Shown here piece after piece: positions 38,921 through 51,339 of a stretch of 64,000 bases of DNA; position 1 is the first letter of the stretch; the number at the start of each line of letters is the position of its first letter. The position numbers and the translations under genes were made by a program. Source of the stretch: Opisthorchis felineus (taxonomy: Eukaryota; Platyhelminthes; Trematoda; Opisthorchiida; Opisthorchiidae); contig SJOL01008870.1 in NCBI GenBank assembly GCA_004794785.1, positions 707,570-771,569 of the forward strand, read 5' to 3'. A model generated the notes under the pieces. That model did not search any database. It was given only the letters and a program-made list of their open reading frames with translations, and was not told where the DNA came from.

Positions 38921-39442
38921 CGGCGGTTACCCTGATCAGTATTTGCGGTTTTTAAGAACGATCTTCTCTAACCCGCCCTTCTTGAAGAAAGATACTTTGT
39001 TTTTTCCAAAGATATGTTGATTCTGGTTGCCTGGAAGAAACGACTTACTCTTTTTAGGCTCCTGTTGTAGCAAACCGTACCACATTACCTCCAGGTTACC
39101 TTGTACCATAACTCGTTGCTCTTCATCGGATTTTTTATTCTATTTGCTTGCCTGGCATGGATGAGCCCTAATGAACCTGATTTTCAACCCGCAGGATTAT
39201 TACAGGTCTGCTGCTTGGCCATCAAGACATGCTGGCAGCATTAGGTCAGCAAAGCGTGATTATATACCATTCCCAAATGGGTTGCCCGGCTGACAGGCTG
39301 ATTGTTAGTACGGTTCATATCACATGCTGATAGAATTTTTTAATTCCATAGCTGTTTTAAGAAGCACACAAAGTTTTACGGTAACCAAAAAACAGTCGGG
39401 ATTTTTTACTCAAGCATTTGTCACGAAATTTGAAAAAAAACA

Positions 39443-39462
39443 TAGCACATCTGAATGTGCTA
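39443..39462. repeat. Perfect hairpin, 8-bp arms and 4-base loop
   Basis: TAGCACAT, CTGA, ATGTGCTA. Isolated. Confidence 0.8.
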
Positions 39463-42400
39463 CCTACAGTAACTGTTCTGACAAAGAACATTTTGGAAAT
39501 TTCATAAGAATGTGTTAAGTTTATATTCACTGCGTGTTTGGAGAGAAAAGTTAGAAGACAGTGAATGTTTGATGCCAATCTGCTATTCATACAGCACAGG
39601 TTTTTTGCACAATCTACCATAAAGTTGTTTTTTGAAGTTGTTGGACTCTGGTCCAATCCTATTCTTGCTTAAACAAGCTTTTTTTTCATACTGTGGTTAT
39701 CGACTGCCTGGCAGTAGGTATTGTGTTGAAGACTTTTGTTGGTTGAAAGGAAAAAGGTCCTTCATTATGTACGGTAAATACTCGTTAATGCTCGCAGCGA
39801 GGCATTTACATTAGAAGTCAAGTGTAGTTTTGTAACAACCAGGCTGGCTGTTTAACATTTCATGAGTGTTTAGTTATTTGTTTAAAAGAAACTATGGTTA
39901 ATGGGCTAAATGCAACTGAGTCAATCCTACAAACAGATTAACTCATTCCCAAGCGATTTTTCGGGCTGTTATGTGCAGGTCGTATAAAATACTGGTAAGG
40001 TAACCAATAAATAAAAATGTTCACCTCAGCAGTACGCAGACTAACGCTGACCACTCCCAAATGGTATCTTACTGTAGGACCGAAACCAATGCTTTGAGCT
40101 GGACTTCGCAACTGATTCCAGAGACTTTCGCAACTGGTTAGCCTGGAGATCTGTTTATTCGATTTCCACTTGCGAACACATGTGGAGATACCAGGGTCGG
40201 AAATCGATGTTTGTTGTTGCAGGCTTGTGGTCAGTCGCCACTTATATAGCGGAAAATCGGTTGGGGTGGGCTGACAAAAAGCAGCCAATTCACGGTGGGC
40301 GCCAGTGGCAGACGTACGTCAGATTGTCTTAATTTGAGAAAACCTTGTTGAAGGAATAAATAACCTCTAAAAATGTGAACTTACGGAAGATTAATTGAGG
40401 CGGTAGGAACAGCAATGTTATGCGGTGAATCAAGTCCTTAAAATATTGTTCGCCAAAATACATGTAAAACGCAGTAACATGAAACATAATATGTGGTCAA
40501 TGATGTTTTTATGGGACTAATATGTAACGCAACCACTCAGTAAGTCCGTTCCAACCTCAAAGTAACGCTCTAGTTTTTAGGTATGAGTGAACATATTGCA
40601 TAATAAACTCGCTACGATGCAGATCAGTTTCCGTCTGAATGGAATTCACTGGTCAAATAGTTGCTCAAGGAACATGGATTATGAGAGCTATACAATCACA
40701 TCGCTAGGTTAGCCAGCCAGGCGAACTCTGACGCCTGTATGAATTACCTTTGTGTACAAATTTTAGGTTTGCAAATTTCTATGGTTCCAACAGTGTGCAG
40801 AATCTTTTGTCCGATAGCCATCTGAAACTTTAATTGGTGCTTTGCAAATAGAGTAGAAGCTGTTTCTACTTTCGTCGATGTCAGACGTACAGTAATTAGG
40901 CAAAAATGCAACACATATTGGAGTACCCTTGTCCATCTTCGAAGTGGAATAGGAGATTTTCATATATTCTCAGGCATCTGACAAACTTTAGTGACATCTT
41001 ACATGTACCAACCATAGGTCTCGTGATAACATGGTTTTGCGGTAACTTTCCAAATCTTCGTATTGGGAAAACAGAAGGTTTTATGGAAGCTGTTTTACCA
41101 GCAAGAACGTCACAAAAGAGTGTTGCTAATCTATGATATAGAAAATTGTGCATATCACTACCGGATATAATGATATAACTGGTTCGTGCTCTGAAGCAGC
41201 TCGAGCTGTTATGCGCCCATGAGAGTGTTGTTCTGCCCTTCTTTTAAAGTGGATGCCAGCTGCCCAAATATCATGGTGACATTATCCTTCCCGTTTTTCA
41301 ACAAAAAACGTCGTGTTGTCGTTCAAGGTGGATTTGATTCTTCTAACACCTTGTTCAGCTCAACATAAACATACTACCTCCTATGCCGGTTTTGGTTGTA
41401 ACGATCGGATTCTGCGCCGTCTATATGTTTTACGATGTTTTCTTGTAAGTGGACTGCAGTATGCCGGTTTATACTACGGATACTAAAAACAATTAAACGG
41501 CCCAGCTATCAAAGATGGGTCTAAACAGGGCAAAAACGTCTGACGTATTTGGTAATGAAACGAATTAAGAAGTATTGTTAAACTGTCCTTTTTCGAGTTT
41601 CTGAACACCATTGTTCAACTGACTATAACTGTGCGAAAATTTTAAAGTCAATACACAACGTGACGGAATAAAATCTTACAATCCCACGTTTTGCTTGCCG
41701 CGAGCAAGCAAGGATTTTTACAATCAGTTGACGGTCACTCAGTGTGAATGCACGATTCGCAAGAGAACCCCCTCTAAGGGTGGCGTCAACTGAACGACGA
41801 CTACTTAACACGCATTTTCATTTGGACAAGGCAAAATCAGGTCCTGCCGACAGGTTTAGTAGCCTGCATGTATTCATCTGAACACTTGTTGACACTGGTC
41901 GAGTTCCTAAGTTGACCAAAAAATTTCATGGCAAAGTGCAATAATATCTGCAACCCGATTCAAACAGAAAATAGCCCTTTTCAGTTGAATGTGCACAAGG
42001 TGAATTAAAAACACCTGGGATACGAGGTGTACGGAGAAGAAAATATGACATGTTACCAGCGGATGTGCAACTGACTTGGGCGCACACATCGCTTCCATTA
42101 TTGGCAATGACAGGCATAATGCTCTCCGCGAGCAAACGATAAGGGAAGTGTAAGTAAGGCACTTTCATGCTACCCAGAGCGGACAGAGATGTTTCGCTGA
42201 CATTCCGATGGAATTTCAGTGCTTTAATTTAGATACAGATTCCAAAAAAACTAAATCACCCCACTTTACGTTGAGAATACTCGTAAGTCTGCACCGCTTA
42301 ATTTCTGTCCGCCTCTTACATTAGTACACTATACACAGGGTTCCCCTGAGGTTAAGATTTCAATGTATCCTACAATTTCACAGTGTGTATAATTACTTGA

Positions 42401-43610
42401 AGGATACCGATAAGCACTTAGCGTCTGCCAATGTCTCCTGGGAGCAATGACTTGCTAAAATATGTTATCCGTTTGTTTTTCAGTGACCTACTCTGTTGCT
42501 TGTATTGCGTTGCCTGTGTGGTAATACTAATAAGCAAACCATAATAGTATTCTCATAATTGTTCTGTGCATTGTCCTATGCATTCTGTGTGCATACTGAA
42601 TAATGTGTTGCTGTTTTCAAATTTTGTTCCAGTTTTTGTGCATATTGATTGCCGCAGAAACTGGTTGCTGAAGAAATTTTTCACAACAAAGTTACCTGAA
42701 AATCACACAGACGAATTAACTCCCAGCATCCATAGCATCTGTGCTTTCACTGCCGCCTAAAAATCCCGCTCACTTCAATCATTTAGTTTATTAGCATATT
42801 TTCCGGTGTCCTGATGTTTTCCACTCACCGAGGAATCCCATCTTACACACAAACACGCTGGACAGAGGTATGTTTTTCTGCTATGTACGGCCGTGTTTAT
42901 TAGTGAGTTTCATCACTCACTTTCATCGCAATTGATCATCGGATGTTCCTCGCACTTAATCATCGCGGTTCTCCTTCTTTTTTTCAGTCTCGAGTGCTAT
43001 TTTCGTCTGTTTGACAGATTATCCAGAACAGGCAATTACTTACACCTGCAAAACAGACAGCATATTTGCCGTCAGTAGAAAAGCACCTATACATAGGTAG
43101 CTGTTGACTGGTTGATTGAAATCTGTTGACTGAAATGTATGGCGAATAAGTGAGTACATTTGCGTTAGTTATAAGATTTCTGAATAGGATAAAAGTATCA
43201 AACCTGAGCAAAACATACCGAGTTAATACAATAATTCTAGTGAAAATCTATAAAACATGCAATGTTAAGCACGAACACGTTGTCTTATTTTGAGGACACA
43301 CCTGACGCGAGGCTGTGAGCATGCCAAAAATTGACTGAAACATAACGCAGAGATTAATACTAATCAAACACCCTGAAGCGGTAGGGATTGGTTATATATC
43401 CCGTCGGAATCTCCAAAGCCGCCATATTTGGCATCCTAGCAGTCCGGTTTGCAAGAACACTTACAGAAAGTACCATTTACGTTTTTAGCAACGAAACATA
43501 AGATGAGCAACATATAATGGGAAGAGAAACCAACCGGTTACAAAATGTCCCCTGGGAATGAGAACTTAGCCATCCAAACGGACGCTTCATAATAAGTGGC
43601 GAATTTTCAG

Positions 43611-43632
43611 TGGCAACCGCACAGTGAGCCAG
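43611..43632 (+). other. Possible 22-nt micro-exon
   Basis: GAATTTTCAG precedes and GTAAGTATA follows a 22-base segment ending GAGCCAG. Flatworms, schistosomes in particular, do have genes made of micro-exons. However, a match to both splice sites over so short a distance can be chance, and no partner exons were identified. Confidence 0.1.
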
Positions 43633-43843
43633 GTAAGTATATAAATGCAGTAAAACGTCAATAAGCAAAAATGAGAGAAGCAATCATTCACGAATTGAGA
43701 ATGACTAATTATTTGGAAGAGGATGGTGCAGGATTACAAACAGCGGCTTCTCACAGACCCGCAAATAGTAACATGAGGGTTTTTAAGCCTGCTAATACAA
43801 TTTCGGACAGCCATTTATATGAGAAACTAGTACATTGTTACAG

Positions 43844-44075
43844 TATTTAGTTGTTGTCAACCTAGCCAATAGTTTATTAATTTGTTATGGAAGAACTCTG
43901 AGATGCGCCATTCGATTGAGGAATGACCCATTACCTGCTAGACTCAAACTGAATACTGCTTTTCTTGTTAGTCACGAGCGTTCACCTGGTGACCTTGGGA
44001 CAATATTGAATCTTCGCTCTATGGTGAGAAAGGAGATAGCTGTGTTACATGGGACCAACTTGAATACGGAATCGG
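43844..44075 (+). other. Candidate exon (232 nt, unrecognised protein)
   Basis: An acceptor-like CATTGTTACAG ends at 43843 and a strong donor (ATCGG|GTAAGTG) follows 44075. The frame is open throughout and contains VVNLANSLLICYGRTLRCAI and RNDPLPARLKLNTAFLVSH, then SPGDLGTILNLRSMVRKEIA. No known domain was recognised. It is the most exon-like segment of the window by length, open frame and donor quality, but lies only about 200 bases from a Penelope-type ribozyme, so it could be transposon sequence. Confidence 0.25.
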
Positions 44076-44179
44076 GTAAGTGAAAGGATCCTTTATGTGA
44101 TTTTTAGGCCAGTAGGTGTGAATAGATAACAAAATTAATGGGCTAGCACCGTGAGACGTCAAACGTGGTGTAAACTACC

Positions 44180-44540
44180 GCTCATTACTAACTCTCCAGT
44201 AGCAAACTAAAAATGACAACCTAAAACAGGTTGAACTGCATCGTTTCAGAGAGGTTTGGTAAACAATCGATGGATTTATTGCTTGGCAACGTTTCGCTTT
44301 TGACACAAAAGCTTCGTCAGGCCAAGTGATCGGTTGCTCGGGTTTTAAGGCAGTCAGGGCAGTCAGGTTGAACTGCATTTTCATAGTCTGAACAGCTACT
44401 CGAGATACGAAGATGATTATTGAACAAATTTTTCAGGTAATCTAAGTTGGCAAGTTCTAAATATGACGAAACCAGAGGTTGCAACTTCCTATCTCGGAAC
44501 ACATGGACGAAGATCGTGTCCAATGGCAACAAATACATAC
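44180..44540 (-). pseudogene. Possible Penelope-like element terminal region
   Basis: The minus-strand frame contains LANLDYLKNLFNNHLR, SCSDYENAVQPDCPDCLKTR and ATDHLA before a stop. The hammerhead-like motif follows directly, then the short repeat GCAGTTCAACCTG (present twice on this strand, before and after the ribozyme). The coding part has no catalytic domain, so assignment to Penelope-like elements rests on the ribozyme type and its position just after an ORF end. Confidence 0.3.
44282..44326 (-). ncRNA. Penelope-type minimal hammerhead ribozyme
   Basis: On the minus strand: CTTGGC, CTGACGA, A, GCTTTTG-TGT-CAAAAGC, GAAA, CGTT, GCCAAG. Both core boxes (CUGANGA and GAAA) are intact. Stem I is six perfect pairs, stem II seven perfect pairs with a 3-base loop. 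Stem III would be the self-complementary ACGU, which can only form between two molecules or with almost no loop, as known for hammerheads in Penelope-like elements. H17 is U. The oddity is one extra A between CUGACGA and stem II, which may lower or abolish activity. It is unrelated in sequence to the other hammerhead family of the window. Confidence 0.5.
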
Positions 44541-45081
44541 AGCCCAGAAACAGCTATTTTTACCGGACACTTGATCGACGCATTCCTGAGGACAGCTGTA
44601 GTATGGGTGATATTTACCCAAGAGGAAACATTGTTCCTTTGTCCAATGAGTCAACTAATTGATCGTGTGCGCAGGGATGAGCAGCATGTCAAAATGATCG
44701 AAATGAATACCGTAATAGTAACCCACTGACAAGTATCCGAAATCTTTCGAAATTGCTTCCATGGGGGCAGAAACAGTCCAATGCAACAATCAAGGTAAGG
44801 TGCTCCTACAAAGCTGACTTTTGCGGGATTCCAAAATAGTTCACTGGTGCTCACGACTCTGTCCATTATGGCCTAATTTAAACAAACTACAAACGACCTT
44901 TCCCAAGATACCGTTGAAACTAGGTCGGACGTAGACTAAAACTTACGTTACCTTTGGTAATTTTTGGAAACGGGTTAACTGACTGCAAGGGCACAAATCA
45001 CAAAAGTGCACTAGTGTAGATTTCCCACACAGATTGCATATGTTCCTTTACATTTTATAAAGAAAGTCAATATCTCCTTTA

Positions 45082-45294
<213 letters not shown>

Positions 45295-48200
45295 TTAAAC
45301 TATTACCTTATTGGGATCGTTTCCTGGCTGGTGGTTGAACATTAAGCAACATATCACATGCTTTCTCCACTGGGGTGATAAAATTTTATTTGTATCAGGC
45401 TGCTTCACTGCAGTTTTCGTGAGGCCAAGATAGGATGTTTGCTCTATCCTTACCGATTAGTTGTGCATTCGTAACGAAATAATTGTGTGATGGCTGTAAT
45501 GTATGTAATTATTTGTGTAATTGTTTATGTAATCATTTGCTGATTTAAGTTAAGAGGAGATCAACGCCCTGACATTTGACTGTGCTTGTGACAGACATTT
45601 TGCAGTTAGATTCAATTAATAAAACCCGGTCAATTGGCCTTGTGTTTTTCGTCTTCAACAAGCCTCTGCCAGCCAGTGTGGTTATAAAAAACTTCCTCAT
45701 GTCATTGAAGAGATAACTGAATTCCAGAACTTCCTGGTCTCCGATCTGTGTGCATATATTAATAAAAAAAACCAGTTCATCAGTAAGCAAGTAACCGGAA
45801 AAAACACGCGAAGAAGCCGAGGAAGCCTAACGTAAAATTCAAATGGCTACAACAGGGATGAACTAATGGTAGAGTTTATTACGGGCTATTCAGGATGTCA
45901 AACTTCCTGGAAGCCACCTGCTGACACGTGATGACAACAAATTTTTCGTCCGCCAAAAGTAAACGCATCGTACAGAATGGACAAAACCTTGGGGTATTGG
46001 TGTGATTGGCGTCAGCTCCTGCTTTATTACGCATCCAGATTATCGCCACCCTTGGACATCTTAAATTTAGATGACTGGGGAGGTAGTAGGGGCATCTGAT
46101 CGGTCTCTATTCATTGCGTGATTCTAAACCGTGCTAGCAGTACACTGCACAAGCTTACTGACAGGTCAAGATGAAGATAAATGAAATGTCCTTTTGGATA
46201 ATGGCCTGGTCATGCAGTTTGCATGGCGAACCCCACAAAAGTTAACAAGCTGATAGATACACGGTAAGGTGACCTGGAGAAGCAGTGAATATTTCGACTT
46301 TCATTCAGTCAGGGGGCTTCTTCTTCGGCCGGCTTTGTTCTGGTTTAATCAGACTCGTGTTCCCGCGGGAGTCTGCATGTGAGACGAATAACGAGGCATG
46401 TGTTTAAACAACTGTCTAAATATATCCCACACCGACTTGCTAAAGAACTGCTTAGTGCAACGACAAATAAGCATCTAAATAGCTCACCAAACAGAAAGAA
46501 GACAAATTTGGTACCGTCACAGATCCAAAAATCAACTAAGTCATAAATTTGGCAAGAATCCCGGTGCTTAATTGCGCAGAGACTGACACCATTAGCACCC
46601 ATAGGCCGAAGCACAAAATTCGGAGGCACTTTTACGATGTTGATTCGTTATAGCCTAGCCACAGCGGTGCACACAACAGGACAGGATTGTACACAAGTAA
46701 CAAACACGCTGGTTCCTCGACCATTCTTTAAATTCTTTGTTCTTTTGAATTTCTGAATACTTATTTGTGGGCAAACTCATTTCTCCACATAAAGACGTAT
46801 AATCCACGAGATAATAGAGCTAGGAGTGGTTCTGTCCTACATCAAGCTGGACTTCTTTTTAGCTCGTCGGCTGTTATGCCCTCCACTTTCGTTTGGAGTT
46901 TGGAGTCTACACATTTCCTTTAGTGTCAAAAACGCAGTCATAAGTCCTTCGAAAAAAAATTTGGGACTGAATATACTTAATTTCTTGTCTCATCTATCTC
47001 TACGGATCACAAAAGCAAATGGACTCGATCCATTTGGTACTATAAATGTTTGCGTCTTTTCGTGTGTGAAAGATCGTGAATGCATCGCAAAAAAATAATT
47101 AACTGCCGTGAATAAAACTTTTGTAGAACACTACTGTCTGAAAAACGATTCCGAAAACCAAGGTTAAATGACAAAATGTCGTGCAGCTGCATGACTTCTC
47201 GACTGTTTAAACGACAGGTGTTTCATTACGACTAGTCTTGAATACGAGTTTTCCGTATTATAATGGTGTCCAAAGACCGCGCAGAATTCCCAAGGCTGTT
47301 TTTTAAACAGGATATCATGTTCAGATTCAGAAACACATCTGACCGTCCCGTACTGACACTAGAACTCAGTATTTGGATGCGACAAGATTCAAGCACATCA
47401 ATCACACAGAACCTCAACTACACCTTTCCGTTGCACCGCGAATGTAACGTGTTTATTTGGTGGGACACTTTCCGTCAGACATAGATAAGTCATGGCCCCA
47501 TAACTGGAATGCAAGTACTTGAGAGAGTTGTCGTCTGGGGGAGTTAGCGTATGTAGGCAAAACAAGACACAAAAACCCAAACATCGCATCGTGCGCGTTT
47601 ACACAAAAACAACGATTGTTTCCAGGCCCCAGGTACCCCATGTGCTTACTGCCCAAACCCACGACACATCGCACAAGGTGCGTACACACAATTCGCGGAC
47701 ACGCAAGTGTGAGCTTCACCCAACCTTGCCGACACAACACTATGCACCTGATGCGTTCGAAATCGGATCAATAGGTAACCAAAACCACTCGAAGTGAAGT
47801 GGGCTATGACGAAGTATACTTGACTGCCTTCGGATCTTTGCAATTTTAGAACATGATTCAGATTATCTAGTGGGAATGTTCGATCAACCAAAGGTCTTAA
47901 AATATTGGTTCTCAAGCGGAGACTTAATTACAGCCAATATAACAGGAGTTGAACCTCCAAAATCTCAACCTTTAACTCTTTCTTGAAGTGTTGAATTTCC
48001 CCTAGGTCAGCACCATTGCTTTTTAACATATTGATTCCGTAGCGCAGGGCTAACTTATCACGAGCTAAGTTGAACACACAACATCTCATCACCACTACCT
48101 TACGGCGTACACGCTTCTGACAAATGTTGGTGATGGACAGCATTTTGGACCAGTAAGGAATGTCGCACTATTGGTCGGTATCAGTCAAGTAGATGCTGAA

Positions 48201-49394
48201 AATCTTCAAAGTTCAATTACTTACCTAGAACCACCTGCCCCATACAGTTAGCCTAGAGGTTTTCCATATTCTCTTCCATGCGGTGACTACACACGTTAAT
48301 AATAGGCAGTTGTAATATACTAATAAGCTCGGGTAAATCCTGAGAAGTCCAGAAAGGAGAAGACCCAGCTGTTCTTCTTTAGATCGCAAACCATTAGTCT
48401 GACGTTTTGTTGGACCTGTAGAGCTCTGAACTGGCATGACACTAGGCCAAAAACGAGACTTGGGTAATCCATTATTCATGTAAAACGCGGACCCATCTGT
48501 TCGTCAGACAGGGAAAGATGTTCAGTCAATCAAATACCCAGTCACTCGAGTCGTACTGGCCATCTGGATCGCACACTTGCAAGCCTGTAGCATGTAATAT
48601 TGCACTTATCGGTAGTCTTTTACTGGTCTTACAAAAAGACGAATAATCGAGAGCAACCGACCTAGGTGGTTTAAGATTCATGCCAATAGAAGTAACTTTT
48701 ACGCAGCACGCGCTTCCTGGTAAATCTAAACGTGAAGTCAGTTCATAACATGGAGCAGCATCTTAATTTCAAATTTGGATCGGGTAGCACGATTTGAGTA
48801 TTCTTTCATAGAGAAGGCTTTTTATGTCACTTTATGTGCTAAATACCGGACAGTGACAGGAAGCCAGCATATCTGGGTTTGCAGAACAAACCTTTTTAGT
48901 GGAAGTCTGCAGGCGACGAGAGGCCAATATAAGAATTCTAATCGAAAAGAAGGGTACCGTAAAACGCTTCGAAAAACATCAATGAAAGTACCTGGCAGTA
49001 GTTCGACTTTGAATAACTGAACAACCAACGCAGCCTTCCATTTAACTATTCAACATGAAGATGTAGGCTCTGTCGGCCACAGACCCTAGGGTAGGATAAT
49101 AATGCAATTCACAAGCGGGTTTAGGTTAAACCAAATCCTCAAGTAGCTTGCAGCTTTCAGATGTTTAAGATTGTCCTTTCCTTGAATGACGTAACATAAT
49201 GCGGAATTCGATAAAAACCGTCATTTCGAAGAAAACTGTTAGGTACTCTGCTCAAACACAATGGTACCCACAAATCACGTGGGATCTTTACTTCAAAAAT
49301 CATTTAGAAATGATCCAGTTCACACAGGGTTATGTAATGTAAAGTATGTGATCAAAGGCTGTTGGTCATACGTCTCAGCAAATGACTGATCTAC

Positions 49395-49460
49395 CTTCTC
49401 TAGCTCAACGGTACCGTGTTCGAGTGGTAACTCTAAGGTTCCGGATTTGAATCACCCTAA
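49395..49460 (+). repeat. tRNA-derived SINE-like segment (A and B boxes)
   Basis: TAGCTCAACGG at 49401 fits the RNA polymerase III A box (TRGYNNARNNG). GGATTTGAATC at 49443 resembles the B box (GGTTCGANTCC) with two changes, at a distance usual for tRNA genes. The flanks do not fold into a proper acceptor stem, so this is more likely a SINE head or decayed tRNA than a working tRNA. Confidence 0.35.
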
Positions 49461-50290
49461 ACAGTCGTCAGGCGCTTACTGCCGATCTTTTCTGAATCGA
49501 ATGAAATGGTTCTGTGGCACTTCTAGGCGTGCCAGTATAGATTGACTTTAACCTCTGTAAGCCCGTATTCCTGACGAATATTTAATAATTTATGCTGCAT
49601 ATATTTTTTTGCATTCACGGTATCAGGCTCTACTTTTAAACTTTAAAAATGTAACCATAAACCCCCCCAAAGCTTCACCGATATCTTCATCCGAAAAAAA
49701 GATGTATACCTCGGACAACATCTCAGATATCAGCAAATCTGGTTGTGAAAAATGTCGCTAAAGTGGTGTGTACCATGCATTATCCCCACATATCAATTTC
49801 AACATGGCAGCATTGCCGAGGGATTAATACATTTTATACAGTCTCTCTCAGATTGACCAGACTATCATAAGGCACGACATTTTACCGTTTTAAAACACCA
49901 CCAAATTGTGCACCGAGGTAATCTCATTTTATTGCCAAGACGCCAGTTAAAGGAGAATTTACGGTAGATCTTTGGGGCAGAGGTCATTAGATATGATCGT
50001 GATGAAAATCGAGCAATCAGTAGTCAGTAGGATTAAACAGCATCGGTGTAAATGATTTTCAGATGACAACTTACTGTTGACGGAAAACAGAAAACAGGCT
50101 CTCGAGATTTCAACACACTGCCCTCAAAACGAGTATTTTCCTGCTAGTTCCAAGTGGAGAAAATTCTGCTTTGGATATTTTGATCATCGGGAACACTGAT
50201 GGTACTATATCTTGATCCGTCCTCGAAAGTCCTGTCTGAACTTGACACTACCTAAACATTATGAGAATTGCTCGCTAGTAAAACCTGTGT

Positions 50291-50720
50291 TTCAGCTGAG
50301 CGTCTTTGACGTGTGGTTGATAGTTTGCTCTTGAATAATGTGCTGCTTCACTTGTCAGGTTCTTGTTTCCCTTCAGCATCACTTAGTCGGTGATCCAAGT
50401 CATAGTCTTGTTAACACTGACACGTTTCTCGGTTGCAATATTGGACTTCGTGGCTAACCTCTGTTTTTCTTTTTTGTATGTACTACTGTAATGTCGCTCG
50501 TCTGCTAGTGGCATTTGAAGCTTGCCATCATGGTCATCAGCTTTTTTATATTTAGTGCCGTAATAAGGCTCGTTCACCAATCGTCCTTTGAAGTTGATAT
50601 CGACTTGGTTATGGTGAACGTTTTGACAGCGCTTTAACCCGAGGCATGCTGAACGATCAGAATCCATGCAGCTTTTGACAACAATCCAGTCCGTAGAACA
50701 ACACTGATTTGCACGTCAAA
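50291..50720 (-). pseudogene. Unrecognised protein-like open region, one internal stop
   Basis: The minus-strand frame is open from about 50720 to a stop at 50385-50383, and continues in the same frame for about 30 more codons. It is rich in K, R, D, Y and N, with similar pieces PYYGTKYKKADD, HYSSTYKKEKQ and HYSRANYQPH that hint at a degenerate internal repeat. No known domain was recognised. It may be the body of an old transposon ORF or an exon from a decayed gene. Confidence 0.25.
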
Positions 50721-51339
50721 TGTGCTGAATGAGGGGAGTGAAGTGCTGAAAAGTGTGCTGTTCTAATCGACTATCCCGAGAGTTTCAATAACAAACATCT
50801 CAAAACTTCGTAACAAACAACAACGTCATTGACAGAAATACTTACATAATACGCACTAACGCTTAACTGCCATTAAGACACTAGAGAAGCAGGTCTTAGT
50901 AAACAGTATAGTGAAGAAGGACGTGAAGGGGTTTAATGCATAGAAGTTCTATATCCTAAAGTAAAACGACCAAGAATAAGGCGCCCACACATTTGAAGAG
51001 CATTAAAATCAATAGTTTATCATGTACAGACGGAATACACTACTCATAAGGTTGCTGACAGTCTTCCTTAGTGGAACTGACTCAACGTCCTTTGCGAACC
51101 TCAGGCGACATAGTTCTAGCGCACAATGGCAGAAGAAAATAGGCCGGACAGTACTGCTTGAAAGTGAATGCACATGCATCGCTGGGATCGGTTACATTCC
51201 ATGTTCTGCAGGGTTCAACTAGGATAACGCGGGTGCCAGCAAGTAGCTAGGAAGATAATAGGGTACTTAGTTTAACTGTAGCCGCCCTTATTTCATGCAT
51301 CTTCATCACAGACGGTTCTCCGCGCTTATGCGCCACTTT

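Larger units (their letters stand above)
38921..43835. other. No recognisable gene; one perfect hairpin, one possible micro-exon
   Basis: ORFs are at most 116 codons (39938-40288 minus) without motif. A perfect hairpin lies at 39443 and a 22-base stretch bracketed by splice consensus at 43611. Confidence 0.35.

Noticed and set aside
38598..39020. 140-codon plus-strand ORF
   Set aside because: Lies antisense to the LINE endonuclease fragment, which has recognisable motifs; the plus ORF is its shadow.
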